Shown: positions 52,976-63,888 of the stretch, piece after piece
Layout of the letters: the number at the start of each line of letters is the position of its first letter
How positions within the stretch are numbered: position 1 is the stretch's first letter
Source: Symbiodinium natans
Lineage: Eukaryota > Sar > Dinophyceae > Suessiales > Symbiodiniaceae
Direction of reading: 5' to 3'
NCBI GenBank assembly: GCA_905221605.1
Contig: CAJNDS010000164.1
Coordinates: 62,001 to 126,000, forward strand
DNA length: 64,000 bases
Program-made: the position numbers and the translations under genes
The notes under the pieces: model-generated
Database searches by the model: none
What the model saw: the letters and a program-made list of their open reading frames with translations, nothing else
Told to the model about the DNA's origin: nothing

Positions 52976-53189
52976 TTTAGGGCGGTTAGGGCTTTTCGGG
53001 GTTTAAGGCTTTTCGGCTGTGTGTGCGTGCGTGCGCGCGCATGTGGGTGTGGGCGGTCGTGTCAGGCTCGCCGACTGGAAGGTCTAAGACCGAGGGACGC
53101 CAGAGTGGCGGTAAGTGCTGTGTAGAAACAACATCTTTGCTCTCGACCCTGAAGCCTGAAACCCTGAACCCTGAACCTTTCCTACGAAT

Positions 53190-53293
53190 TGCTTAAGAAC
53201 CCCCCCTACCCAAAAAAAAAATGCTTAAGAATCAGCCCCCCCCCCCAAAAAAAAAAAAAAAAAGGGGGGGGGGGGGGGGGTTCTTAAGCAGTT
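53190..53293. repeat. Hairpin with CTTAAGAAC ends and C/A homopolymers
   Basis: CGAATTGCTTAAGAACCCCCC at the left, poly-C to poly-A blocks, then poly-G and TTCTTAAGCAGTTCG at the right. The ends are inverted copies. Related pieces with TTCTTAAGCAA ends occur near 7180-7270, 22010-22130 and 27700. Confidence 0.75.
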
Positions 53294-53502
53294 CGTGGTC
53301 TCCAGGCCTGACAGCGAACTGAAAGTACGAGTACGTAAAGACGCTTCGCTGTTGCAGGGCTTCTCCAAATTGAGCTGGGGAGGAGCCTTCCTAAAACCCG
53401 GTTTAGGGTTTAGGGTTTAGGGTTTAGGGTTTAGGGTTTAGGGTTTAGGGTTTAGGGCTACTATGTAGGATAGTACCGTTTCGAGTGGTACTTATACTAC
53501 TT

Positions 53503-53607
53503 CCCAGAGACCCCAGCACCGCTTAGTTCTGGAATATGCCTTAAACCATATTAGGAACCCTCTTTTGAGGAATATTCCTTGATAAAGGTGTCTTGGAGTC
53601 CCTGGGT
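53503..53607. mobile_element. Dispersed palindromic element, family D
   Basis: CCCAGAGACCCCAGCACC to GGTGTCTTGGAGTCCCTGGG with decayed inner arms AAACCATAT and GAGGAATATTCCTT. Confidence 0.65.
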
Positions 53608-54050
53608 TTGTACCTACTGCAAGGCACCCAGGTCATCTTTGGGTACTTCGCAACCTGGAACTTCAAAAGTCCTCGCATTCAACTAGATTTGGGTGGTTTT
53701 CCAAGATAAGGGTTTAGCGTTTACGGTCTAGTGTTCAGGGCTAGTTTACCAGAATAAGGCTTCTAGGAAACCCTAAACCCTAAACCCTAAACCCTAAACC
53801 GTAGACAAGAGGTACCCTTCCCCCCCAAACTCGGAGCAGAATATCATACGCCCCTGTATTTCTACTTCTGGGGACTAGGGCTCAGGGCTCAGAAAACACA
53901 CGACAAGCGGGCCAGGGTTTAGGGTTTAGGGTTTAGGGTTTAGGGTTTAGGGTTTAGGGTTTAGGGTTTAGGGTTTAGGGTTTAGGGTTTAGGGTTTAGG
54001 ACAAAGGGCTCAGGGTTCAGGGTTTAGGGTTTAGGGTTTAGGTCAGCCAG

Positions 54051-54144
54051 AGCGCTGGGCCCAGCACCCTCTCCTGCGGAAAACCTTGCGCCTCTGGCAG
54101 GCCCTGAACATGATTCGCGGAGATGGCGCCGAGATCCTCGGAGT
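54051..54144 (+). CDS. Unassigned exon: LRLWQALNMIRGDG
   Basis: RWAQHPLLRKTLRLWQALNM followed by IRGDGAEILG. The donor is a textbook GTAAGT, the only one of that strength among the exons read here. Helical and probably coding. Confidence 0.6.
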
Positions 54145-57100
54145 GTAAGTGGCGAGGTAGTGGCTAGGACCCGGAGTAGGGCCCTTAGTTCCTTTTTTAA
54201 CGTTTGGGGGTTCCAGTTATAAAGGGTACCATGTTTTTAAATATTTCTTTTTTTCGGTTGGGGTTCCCTTATATTTTAAAGGGGTACCCTTTTTTCCCTA
54301 GGTTACTCCTGGGTCTAGGTGGAGAAGTTCGGGGGCATCAGAGCCAGCTTCCTGCGCGCTGTAACGTTTCATCCTGGGCCCCAAAAAGGTTGGAGAACAT
54401 CCACATCCCCAGACCCCAAACAAAATCACCCTTGGGAATCATTTTTTATTTTTGTTCATATAAATCCAAGAGGATATTATAATTATTGTTTTTATTAAGG
54501 TTCTAAGGGGAGTATAGCAGAAGGTGCACTAAAGGGAATCCCAGCTCTTTCATCATCCTTAAATCATGTCAGGCCTTCTGGGGTTGGGGGTTGAGGGTTT
54601 AGGGCTACCCCCTTCTCCCCACGCTACGCCGTGGCGTTTTCGTGTTTTATAAGGAGCCCAGCATGATTTCCGGGGGGGGGGGGGGGGGGGGGGGGGGACT
54701 TCGGGCTGCCCACTTGGAGGTTCATGGGTGGTTATGAGTAGCTTATAAGTACCCTAAAAAACAGGGGGGGGCTTGGGGTTTAGGGTTTAGGGCAAAAGGG
54801 ATAGTTCCCATGCTTTTCGGATTCTCTGGGCTTCAGGGTTTTACCAAAACCCTCAACAACCTAAACCCTGCCAGGACTAACCCCAAACCCTAAACCCTGA
54901 ACGCTCCCAGGATGCTAAACCCCCAAACCCCGGCACCCGGAGTCTTTCGCCCATCCGAGGAACGAGTCCGCGGGGAGGAAGAGCAAACGGCAGTGGTCCC
55001 CAAAGCATCGACTCTCAGCCTCATTTTGGGGGATTTTGCGGGGGAGGGGGGGGGGGGGGGGGGGGGGTTGAGGGCTTTTGGGCTTGTGGTTTAGGGTTCT
55101 CGGGGTGTTAAGAGGATTTTTGGGGGATTTCGGGCTTTGGGGGTCTAGTGATTTTGGGGGATTTGGGGATTTTTTTTTGGGGGGGGGGGGGGGGGGGGGG
55201 GGGACATTGGGGACTTCAAGGATTCAAACGAGCTCTTAGCGAGTTGGGCGGGGGCAGTTCGGCACGTCTGGGTGACGTTCCCTTACCCGACCTAGCAAGA
55301 AAGGCACTCAAAGAATCCCCCCCCCCTCGCCCACGCAAAAGCCAAAAGCGGAACTAACCCCTGAACCCTAAACCCATTGAATCCAGATAATAGAAGCAGC
55401 AACGATACCCTGAACCCTAAGCGGCTTTACACGCCATAAACCCGAGGCCGACATGCCGACTTGGAAGCCATTTTGACTTCGTGCCGTCTGCTTAGTATCC
55501 CCTATTCATCCCCATAAACCGACTTACCGACCCTAGACCCTAAACCCTAAACCCTAAAACGCTAAACCCTAAACCCTAAACCCTACTCATTATGTCGCAG
55601 TATAAACCCCAAAGCTGAGGGCGAGAGGAGCGCGTGCACTCGGGCTCCGAGACCGGCTCTGCAGTACCTGGGTCCCCGAGGCGGGTTTCTTTATGGCGTT
55701 CTTAAGGTGGGGTTTAGGGTTTAGGGTTTAGGGTTTAGGGTTTGGGGTTTGGGGTTTAGGGTTTAGGGTTCAGGGTTCAGGGTTTAGGGTTAGGGTTTAG
55801 GGTTTAGGGTTCAGGGTTTAGGGCTTAGGGTTAAGGGTTCAGCATTCAGGGGGTTCAAGGGGGGCATGTAACCCAAGGTTCCCTAATCCTCTCCACTACT
55901 CCCCAAAGCTCCCTAAGCTTCCCTGAGGTTCCCTCAGTTTCCCTAGGTACCTATCCCCCATGAACCCCTCTCCCTTGGTTTAGGGCTTAGGGTTCAGGGT
56001 GAGTGTAGGGTTGAGGCGCTGGAGTCTGTGGAGTTGAAGGCTACTGAGGGTGTAGGGTTTCAGGGCTTTGGGGCCAACATTGAGATGCATTCCACACGTA
56101 TCGAAGTGCTGCCCAAACGAGTTGACCACTACATAGCAGTCGTCCAGCAAGCCCCTCCCCCAAAGCCCCTAACCGAAGATTCAAGATTTCCCCCATATGC
56201 TAAAACATGCCATCATGTCGCTGTGGTGCTTTACTGTAACTTTAGATCCTGAGCCTTTTTGGGTTTATTGGGATTCTTAATAAGGCAGCTAAAGTTCAAA
56301 TTATAGCTACCCTACTAAGTGCTGCCAAGTTGTGAAACGAAACCCTAAACCCTAAACCCGAAACCCTAAACCCGAAACCCTAAACCCTAAACCCCAAAGG
56401 GCTGAGGGGATGCGTTCACATGTTACGGGGTTTCGAGGCTCTAAACCCTCAACCTCCAACCCTAAACCCTAAACCCTGAACCCTAGCTAAACCCTAAACC
56501 CTAAACCCTATGCCTTAACAAAGGCGGGCTTAGGGAGTAGCCCCTACGCCGATGCCTGCGAAACACGTTCACAGGCCGCGAGGTGGGTCCAAGCTAGCGG
56601 AGGCCGGGAGGGCCCAAAGTGAGGCAGAGAGGTTTAGGGTTTAGGGTTTAGGTTTTAGGGTTTTTTGGTTTTTTGGTTTAGGGTTTAGGATGAGGGGTTG
56701 AGGCCCAATTGGGGTAGGCGATGGGGTGGCGATACAACCCTTGGGGCCCTTAGCCCAGAAAGAAGCCCTATGCAGCCTTTTTATACCATATACCTCCTTT
56801 TTAGCTTTTTAGCCCCTACATGTCCCTTCTGGAAGCCATATAAAAGGCAACGTTTATACCATATAACTCCTTTTTAGCCCCTATATACCCTTATGGAAGC
56901 CATCCATAAGGCACCCCACCCGGATACTGTGCAGTACACTTTGGGTGTACAGGGTGGTGGTGTACTCCAGGAGTTCTGCAAAAGCCCAGGGAGCCCAATG
57001 TTAGAGTCTCTTTAGGGTTTAGGGTTTAGGGTTTAGGGTTTAGGGTTTAGGGTTTAGGGTTTAGGGTTTAGGGTTTAGGGTTTAGGGTTTAGGGTTTAGG

Positions 57101-60100
57101 GGGGTTTCGGGTTTCGGGTTTCGGGTTTCGGGTTATGATGGTGCTATTTAGAGGGCTACTCATACAGAGGCCTCTTTACCCGAAGAGCGCAGGATGCCCC
57201 AGTTAAGGAATGTGGCCTTAGCTTATAGAGAGGTTCATCTGATGAGTTGAGGTGTGCCCCCAGTTTGAAGCAGACACGCCTTGAGGGTTTAGGGTTTAGG
57301 GATTCGGGTTTGGGGTTTAGGGTTTAGGGTTTCAGCTTGGATGCCATGCTAGACTGCTCTGAGTTAAGGCATGTTCTGAAAGGTACTTGTTTTTTTCTTG
57401 GACGGCGCGTTGACGTATTGGATGGTGTGCGGGGACCGAACGTGACAGGCAAGGGAGCCAATGTCAGGATATGCAATGGATACCCATCATGCGCAACCAG
57501 TCTGCATGGACGGACCTCCTTCGCGCCTACTTCACTATACTTAGGGTATTTGTATGTGGCCCTACTTACAACTACCCATGAACCTCCGAGTACGCCCTAA
57601 ACCCCAAACCCCAAACCCTAAACCTCAACAGGTCTGGAACACTCCCAGACGCTCACACGCGCAGGCGCAGCACCACCCTGGACTGGCAGTGCTAGAGCTT
57701 CTCAGCTGCAAGACACGTGTCGGATTCAAAGAGACCAATACCCCGAAATTGAGGAATAGGGTTCAGGGTTTCAGGTTTGGGGCTCAGGGGTTTTGGGGCT
57801 TGGGGGTTGGGGTTTAGGCTTTAGGCTTTAGGCTTTCGGGTTTGGGGTTTAGGGTTTGGGGGTTTAGGGTTTAAGGTTTGGGCTTTAGGGTTTAGGGTTT
57901 AGGGTTTAGGGAGGATCCCTATTTCTGGTATATGCCTTAGTTACGGGGCGTTAAGGGCACTTTGGGAAGTTGAGCTCCATTGGGGATGCCTCTTCCCGAT
58001 ACTTCAAGAGGATTATTTGGATGCAAATGGAATGTCTGTAAAGGCAAAATCATGAATCCTAAACCCTTAACCCTAAACCCTGAACCCTAAACCCTAAACC
58101 CTAAACCCTAAACCTAAATCAGATGCACTGTGGCAGAAAGCATCACATGTTGCCTCTTCTCGGCTGAGCTTCGGGCTCCGGACAAAGAGGTACACAACTC
58201 GGGGCATGTGTCTGGGTAGGCCCTGGGGACAGTTTATGTTGTCCCTTCTTGGGGCTTCAAAGGATCATATTCAGGAATATCGTTCAAAGGGTTTTAAGGG
58301 CCATCCTAGATAGTCGCAGATAGTTTGCAAGTCGTAATGTTGCTGACGTTCTTGAGGTTGACCAGTTACACCTGCGCGCCACCACTGTCTACCCTGAACT
58401 CGAAACCCCCAGCCCCCAAATCCCTCAAACCCCAAAAGCCCTAACCCTGAAGCCCCACACCTCTACTGTGGCCCTTTAATTATTCCGTTAGAGGATCCCT
58501 AAACCCTAACCCCTAAACCCTAAACCCTAAACCCTAAACCCCACCGCACCCAAGCCTTTTTCGTTCTGGCCACTGAGGTCTCGCGTGCATGCCTTGGAGA
58601 GAATGGCCTCCAACATGCAGGAGCCCGATATCCCTTTTAAGGATCTCAAAAGGAGTAGTTCTCTACCTTAGGGTCCCCCTTTTAAGGATCTCAAAAGGAG
58701 TAGTTCTCTACCCTAGGGTCCCCCGTAAAGGAGTAGTTCTCTACCTTAGGGTCCCCCTTTTAAGGATCTTAAAAGCAGTGGTTCTCTACCTTAGGGACCC
58801 CCTTTAAAGCCTGTTTCGTACGGCGCCCTAGCGCACTGTATGGCACAAGCCTGACCGCTTAGGGAAGTATACGTGGTTCTGGTGGACACCCGAAACCCTG
58901 AACTATAGGAGTTCACGATAGTAAGGGGCCCTAAAAAGTTTACCCCAAGAAACAAGGGTTTTCCTTGTGTAAACAGAGTAGAACAAACCTTAATTTTGAA
59001 AACTCTCCCCATACAGTGCAATGTATATCTCTGGGGTAACGGGATTGGGGTTGGAGGGCACAGAGGAGAGAGCACGAGCCAATGCTTCAGTTCATTCTCG
59101 TCACCAGTTGGGCCTCATCTTTTTTCCCGAAGCCCTAAACCCTAATCCCTAAACCCTAGACCCTAAACCCTAAGGCGGGATGCGGGGTTTCTAATAGGTT
59201 TTCTAGGGGATGCTAAGAAGATGTTAATCGACGATGCCCCTTTAAGGGTTTAGGGTTTAGGATTTAGTTTTTAGGGTTCGCATCAGTTTCTCGATCGTCT
59301 TACAAGGCTCCTCAATTGCGAGGGCTCCACTGTCTAGATCCTGGTGTGGATCTGGGATTGGGCTACTTTAGGGTTTAGGGTTTAGGGTTTGGGGTTTAGG
59401 GTTAACGGCTTCTGAAATAGAATGCCGCATCTTGGCACGAAGCAGCGCGTGTCGCACTTTATCTATGCGCCCAAGGCCCAGTAAACACTCCTTTTTCCCG
59501 CGTTTATCAGCCATACGTTGGGATGCTCCCCCTTAAACTAACAGTCCTTAATAGGATTATGGTACCCCCTACTACAATCCCTATTAAGGACTGTTAGTAT
59601 AAGGGGGAACATCCCAAGCCATACGATCCTTTCTACAAGGGTACCCTGGTATCCTCCTAGGCTCCCTGACAGGTCTTAGTCGGAATTGTGGGAACACAGG
59701 GTCCCGGCAAGGGCCAGATAGGGAATACCAGGTAGTCAAGGATGTACGCTTCTGCGGAACCCTAAACTCTAAACCCCAAACCCGAAACCCTAAACCTAAA
59801 CCCGAAGCCCTAAACCCTGGTGGGTTTGCATGCTTATCAGGAGGACACGGAGAAGATCCTGCTGTTGCCCCTTAGCTTCTGCTCAGGGGGGGCATGTCAT
59901 GCAGGAGCCTAGACAAGTCTCATTCCGGTTTCGGGGTTTAGGGTTTAGGGCTAGGGGTTTGGGGTTTAGGGTTAAGGGTTTGAGGGTCTAGGGGATAAGG
60001 GTTTAGTTATGTTATTACAGTATTAACTCAACTACCCAAAGTTCCTTGGAATCCCTACCTGTGCTGCAAGAAACTACCCACACTCGCAGTTTTGAACGAA

Positions 60101-62093
60101 TGAGGCCCCAGCCGACTCCTCGGTGACAGGGGCTATAAAACAAATGGTCTAGGGTTACCCTAGCGTTTAGAGGTTTAGGGTTTTAGGGGTTTAGGGGTTT
60201 CAGGGGTTTAGGGCATAGGTACTTAACGCAACGGATGCGCAGTGGCTGGGCGTTGACTTTATGTGATCGCAACATGGTAGTAATTTACATTTCCAGCACC
60301 GTCATGTGTGATGACATCGGCAGTGGCTCCGAAATAAATACATACAGTCACTTGAAAGTGAGTGCAGACGAGCGCACACGCATGATAACATCAGCAAAGC
60401 CCTAAACACCAAACCCGAAGCACTAAACCCTAAACCCTAGACCACACGCATGATTGCATCAGCAAAGTCGAAGGCCTTAGTTGCAACGTACCTACGCATT
60501 GCCAGTTGGCACAGAGACCTTGCCACCTGGGCCACGGGGACCTGAGACCCAGAGTAGGCCCCTTATTCGTTTGTTCAGGGTGTAGGTTCCCCATTAATCC
60601 CCTTTAAACCAAAAAAGGGCACCCCTTTTTTCCCAGGCTACTGCTGGGTCTAGTAGCCCTAAACCCTAAACCCATAACCCTAAGCCCTAAACCCTTTGAA
60701 TTCCTTGGTTACCCCTGGGTCTAGGGCGCTGATCCCTGTGAGGCTATCGCAAGACAACTCTGTGAAGAGGCTGCGGTTCTGCAACAAGTGAAGACCCACG
60801 AGTCGAAGAGAGATTTTGGAGTGTATATCCCTGCAATCCTCTATAGGAGTAGCGCCGATCGGCTACCCTAAACCCTAAACCCCAAACCCAAGACCCTAAA
60901 CCACAAACCCTAAACCCTTAACCCTGTGTCGAGGGAGTTGAGACAAACAGAAGAAACCGCGAGCCTCGACACATGGCAGGGCTCCTGCCGCAGCCCTCGG
61001 TCCGTCCTTCGACGAGGACAGCACACTACAGCACATCTGGGTTGGTTTGGGGTTTAGGGTTTAGGGTTTAGGGTTTAGAGTTTAGGGTTTAGGGTTTAGG
61101 GTTTGTGTAGAAGGGAAGCTCGCTGGTGCGAAAGGCACCCGGGCCGCTCGCTTGCGTTAGCATGTAGTCCCACCCCAACCACCCAAACTATTCTCATGTA
61201 GGGTTCAGGGTTCACCCCCCAAACCCTTTAAGGGGTGCTTTCTTGCTTTTTGCAGAGAAAGAGCAGGGTGGGGCCTCCCGAGCTTCATGGAGCCTGTCAG
61301 TGGCTCGTAGGCTTCTTGGAGCTTTCACGGAGTAAAATGGAAGGAATGGAAGGTGCCCAAAACCGTCGATTGCACCCACATTTTCATTACGGGTCTGGGC
61401 AAAGACTGGATCTCGGGGCTTCAATGTAGCCAAAAGGGCAGCAAAACGGTAGCCCCTGCTTTTCGATTGTCAAAGGTGTCAGGGCATCGCCAGGGTCCCA
61501 GGGGGGGTTCTCAAAAAAGGCCATGCAAGGGAGGAGGGTCCTAGGGGGGTTTCAGGGAGGTCACAGGCAGGGTCCCTGGACGGTGCCAGGGGGGTCCCAG
61601 GCGGGTCTCAGAGGGGGTCCCAGGCATCCTAATTATACTAGGGCTTACGCTAGGTCTGTGGCGTAGCCAGGCACTGCAGGCCCCGTCTACCGGAGGCTTC
61701 CTCCCTCACCGTTCTGTGGAGACGCTCGGTCGGGGACCTCGGTCGAAGCCTCGAGCGCCCATGTAAATGGACAGCGGCGCTCTCGGCAGTTTAGGGTTTA
61801 GGGTTTATTCGGCTTAAGAGGATCATTTTCAGAGGAGGGCTTCAGAGCCTTCTTGGATTTAGGGTTACTACAGCAAGTCAGTGGGTTCCAGAGATACTAC
61901 TGCACGTCTTTGGGAGTTTAGGGTCAAGCACTACAAGCCGGGATGATCCTCAAAGCAGTGCATCGGTTTAGGGTTTAGGGTTTAGGGTTTAGGGTTTGGG
62001 GCTCGGGGTTCGGGGTCCGCCCCGCGTACAGAGGACCTGCAGGAAACGTTTCGGCCGACTTCTGCCGAGCTTGAGCAGCCGCTGGACAGCAAG
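54051..62093 (+). CDS. Unrecognised multi-exon gene, partial model (gene-level entry)
   Basis: A chain of short exons with the same splice style. The best part is 57632-62093: six exons at 57632-57713, 58123-58189, 59421-59475, 59841-59866, 60743-60787 and 60980-61040, then 62043-62093. All join without a stop (donors GC, GT, GC, GC, GT, GT). Earlier pieces (54051-54144, 54960-54992) are in phase with each other, but their link to the later part is unproven. The predicted protein is basic and helical with no motif I know. The function is unknown, and this could be more than one gene. Confidence 0.45.
54169..54318. mobile_element. Dispersed element, family F
   Basis: It starts GGACCCGGAGTAGGGCCC and ends CCCTAGGTTACTCCTGGGTCTAG, with a longer centre than the other copies. 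Confidence 0.62.
54960..54992 (+). CDS. Unassigned exon candidate: NESAGRKSKR
   Basis: It follows the previous exon in phase (GT donor to AG|G). Basic. The neighbouring frames are also open, so this is a weak call. Confidence 0.3.
55850..55990. mobile_element. Dispersed element, family G
   Basis: GGGGGTTCAAGGGGGGCATG, CACTACTCCC, CTCCCTAAGCTTCCC and CCCCCATGAACCCC blocks, as in the copy at 62222. Confidence 0.62.
56223..56329. mobile_element. Family A element, full length
   Basis: GTGGTGCTTTACTGTAAC to CTACTAAGTGCTGCCAAG. No clear target duplication is visible, unlike the copy at 20372. Confidence 0.8.
57012..57100. repeat. Interstitial TTTAGGG array
   Basis: About 12 units followed by five TTTCGGG variants to 57133. 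Confidence 0.97.
57632..57713 (+). CDS. Unassigned exon
   Basis: VWNTPRRSHAQAQHHPGLAV followed by LELL, with a GC donor. The next frame over is open for part of it. Confidence 0.4.
58123..58189 (+). CDS. Unassigned exon
   Basis: ALWQKASHVASSRLSFGLRT plus K, with a GT donor (AG|GTACAC). Another frame is also open, so the frame choice rests on phase with its neighbours. Confidence 0.45.
58634..58803. repeat. Tandem repeat of about 45-50 bases
   Basis: Three and a half units of CCTTTTAAGGATCTCAAAAG then AGTAGTTCTCTACC and TTAGGGTCCCC. One unit lacks the first part. Confidence 0.92.
59421..59475 (+). CDS. Unassigned exon: RVSHFIYAPK
   Basis: MPHLGTKQRVSHFIYAPK between TAG and a GC donor (GCCCAG). 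Its composition differs clearly from its repeat flanks. Confidence 0.5.
59519..59617. mobile_element. Family B element, best preserved copy
   Basis: TGGGATGCTCCCCCTTAAAC to TATAAGGGGGAACATCCCAA, with ACAGTCCTTAATAGG and CCTATTAAGGACTGT as exact complements. Almost the whole 99 bases fold on themselves. Confidence 0.9.
59841..59866 (+). CDS. Unassigned exon: EDTEKILL
   Basis: Short acidic piece between CAG and a GC donor, in phase with both neighbours. Confidence 0.45.
60375..60467. repeat. CCCTAAA-like tract flanked by a 25-base duplication
   Basis: CACACGCATGATAACATCAG.. (60375-60399) and CACACGCATGATTGCATCAG.. (60443-60467) differ at 2 of 25 positions and enclose a degenerate CCCTAAA tract. 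It lies in non-coding DNA. Confidence 0.92.
60550..60724. mobile_element. Family F element split by a telomeric tract
   Basis: The element's right end GGCTACTGCTGGGTCTAG (60636-60653) is followed by CCCTAAA units and a second right end GGTTACCCCTGGGTCTAG (60707-60724). It has the same architecture as the copy at 39320. Confidence 0.8.
60743..60787 (+). CDS. Unassigned exon: SVKRLRFCNK
   Basis: LSQDNSVKRLRFCN plus two bases of Lys, with a GT donor. A second frame (AIARQLCEEAAVLQQV) is also open. Confidence 0.45.
60980..61040 (+). CDS. Unassigned exon: SFDEDSTLQHIW
   Basis: APAAALGPSFDEDSTLQHIW, with a GT donor in phase 0 that joins the next exon without loss of frame. Confidence 0.5.
62043..62093 (+). 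CDS. Unassigned exon: ETFRPTSAELEQPLDSK
   Basis: 17 codons between GCAG and a canonical GTAGTT donor. Confidence 0.55.
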
Positions 62094-62221
62094 GTAGTTT
62101 TAGGGTTCTTAAGGGAGGGGGTTCAAGGTTTAGGGTTTAGGGTTCAGGGTTCAGGGTTTAGGGTTCAGGGTTTAGGTTTCAAGGTGTACGTAGGGTTTAG
62201 GGTTCAGGGTTTAGGGTTCGT

Positions 62222-62355
62222 AAGGGAGGGGGGTTTCAAGGAGGGTAGGTAACCCAAGGGTTCCCTCGTACTCCCCGCTACTCCCCAAGCTACCCGAAGC
62301 TTCGTTAAGGTTCCCCAGGTACCTACCCCCCATGAACCCCCCCGGCCCTTAAGAA
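62222..62355. mobile_element. Dispersed element, family G
   Basis: GGGGGGTTTCAAGGAGGGTAG, ACTCCCCGCTACTCCC, CCAGGTACCTACCCCC and CATGAACCCCCC blocks. Confidence 0.62.
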
Positions 62356-62458
62356 CCCTACACAGGCAGGCTGCATCACAAACAGGCGTCCAATGTTGCT
62401 ATAAGGGTTTAGGGGGTTTCGTAATACCTTACATCAAAGCAACTAGGTAGGCCCCTGG

Positions 62459-62469
62459 GAATATCTATC

Positions 62470-62500
<31 letters not shown>

Positions 62501-62590
62501 ATACAACTATATAAATAAATATAAATAAGTATAAACATATATTTATATAAATATATATTTAAAAAATATATATGTATATAAGTATATCCT
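62459..62590. repeat. AT-rich TATA/ATAA microsatellite
   Basis: (AT)n followed by ATAAATA-type units. Minus-strand tyrosine-rich frames are artefacts. Confidence 0.93.
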
Positions 62591-62785
62591 GTTAGCATCC
62601 CTTTTGGTTTTGGATCGTGGGGTCTATTTATTTGTGGGCTCTTGGGCTCCTTCGGGCTCTTGAGGGTCACAACCCAACCCTAAAGCCTAGACCAACCCTA
62701 GAACCTAAAGCCCTAAACATAAAGAAATTTCGGGTTTAGGGTTTCGGGTTTCGGGTTTCCCTAGAAACCTTAGCCGCGGCATGTT

Positions 62786-62874
62786 CCAGCTTATACGAAC
62801 AGCCCTTAGGCAGTATCGTCCCCCCTATTATCATCCCTATTCAGGAGCTGCTAGTGTAAGGGGGAGCATCCCAA
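62786..62874. mobile_element. Dispersed palindromic element, family B
   Basis: Right end GGGGGAGCATCCCAA intact, left end decayed to CATGTTCCAGCTTATACG. Confidence 0.7.
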
Positions 62875-63255
62875 CCTGAACCCGTGACTTGGCTCACACA
62901 CCCTAGCCCTAAACCCTAAACCCTAAACCCTAAAATACTACAACTTCATACAGGTATTTAGAGAAGGGGCCTTCGCGGGTAGACTCAACCACTTACGGGC
63001 CCCGTGTTTTGGGACTGCTTCACTACTATGTCGCCCTTGGGAATTAGTTTGATATTTTTGTTTATATATAACCCAAGAGGATATTAAAAATGTTATTTTA
63101 ATTATGGTTCTAACGGAAGTATAGACTATGATTATAGGGCTCCATCGTTACGTAGATGTGCAACACAGGAGGCTGCCCGAAGCTGCCGCTGCAAGACGCC
63201 ACCCTCAACCCTAAACCCTAAACCCTAAAACCTCCTGTACAACGAAGGTGTAGGG

Positions 63256-63347
63256 TTCAGGGGGGTTTATAAGTAGGGTCATAAGTGTGATACCTAGGGT
63301 ACCTATAACCCTACTTATAATACACTGCCCGTGAACCGCCAAGTAGT
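63256..63347. mobile_element. Family C element, left end decayed
   Basis: TTATAAGTAGGGTCATAAGTG and ACCCTACTTATAATACACTG arms with right end CCGTGAACCGCCAAGTAG. Confidence 0.6.
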
Positions 63348-63484
63348 AGCCCTAAACCCTGAACCCTAAACCCTAAACAGACGTCCACCGTTTCACCTGT
63401 GGCACTAGCACCCAGAGCAGGGTTTAGGGTTCAGGGTTTAGGGTTTAGCGTTTAGGGTTCCCTAAACCCCTGCAAGCCTACCAG

Positions 63485-63530
63485 GCACCGGCTTGTCTCC
63501 AAGAAGAACAAGAAGAAGAAGCAGCCCATA
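63485..63530 (+). CDS. Possible lysine-rich exon
   Basis: HRLVSKKNKKKKQPI between CAG and a GT donor reads like a nuclear-localisation patch. The other frame gives a Glu/Gln-rich peptide instead, so the frame is unsettled. Confidence 0.35.
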
Positions 63531-63769
63531 GTCCCTTGGCCAGCAAGCCTCCGAAGTTGCAGGGGGCTTATGTCTGGGTTTGGGGCGGAGTTAGGGTTTA
63601 AGGTTTTGGGCTTAGGGTTTAGGGTTTAGGGTTCTTTAACTAAGCACTAATCCTTCTCCCTTTCCGGACAACAAGAAAGGAGGCAGAGATTAGCACAGGG
63701 ACATGTACTCCGGCAACCGCGCAATTGCACGCGGAACTCACAACAGCTCATCCATGCTCAAGCCACCAG

Positions 63770-63888
63770 CGAGCCCAACACTGAGTGGTATCGTGTTGCC
63801 CCTCTTTGTTTGGTTCTAGGCTCCTTTGTAAAGTAACCAACAGCAAGAAGGGTACCCTGATTATGATATGGTTACTGGGCTGCCAAGT
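63770..63888. mobile_element. Dispersed element, family E
   Basis: GAGCCCAACACTGAGTGG to GATATGGTTACTGGGCTGCC, including the TTTGTTTGGTTCTAGG centre. Confidence 0.6.

Larger units (their letters stand above)
51928..54050. other. Intergenic stretch after the channel
   Basis: It contains TTTAGGG arrays (51948-52074, 52445-52492, 53401-53456, 53917-54000), a GAT/GGA microsatellite (52348-52416), family D at 53503, and two poly-T/poly-G or poly-C/poly-A blocks. A possible exon at 52636-52674 reads ALFKEYTSGALFS, unassigned. Confidence 0.5.

Noticed and set aside
55440-55490. Spliced-leader-like AAGCCATTTTGAC
   Set aside because: It shares only GCCATTTTG with the dinoflagellate spliced leader and lacks the GGCTCAAG end.
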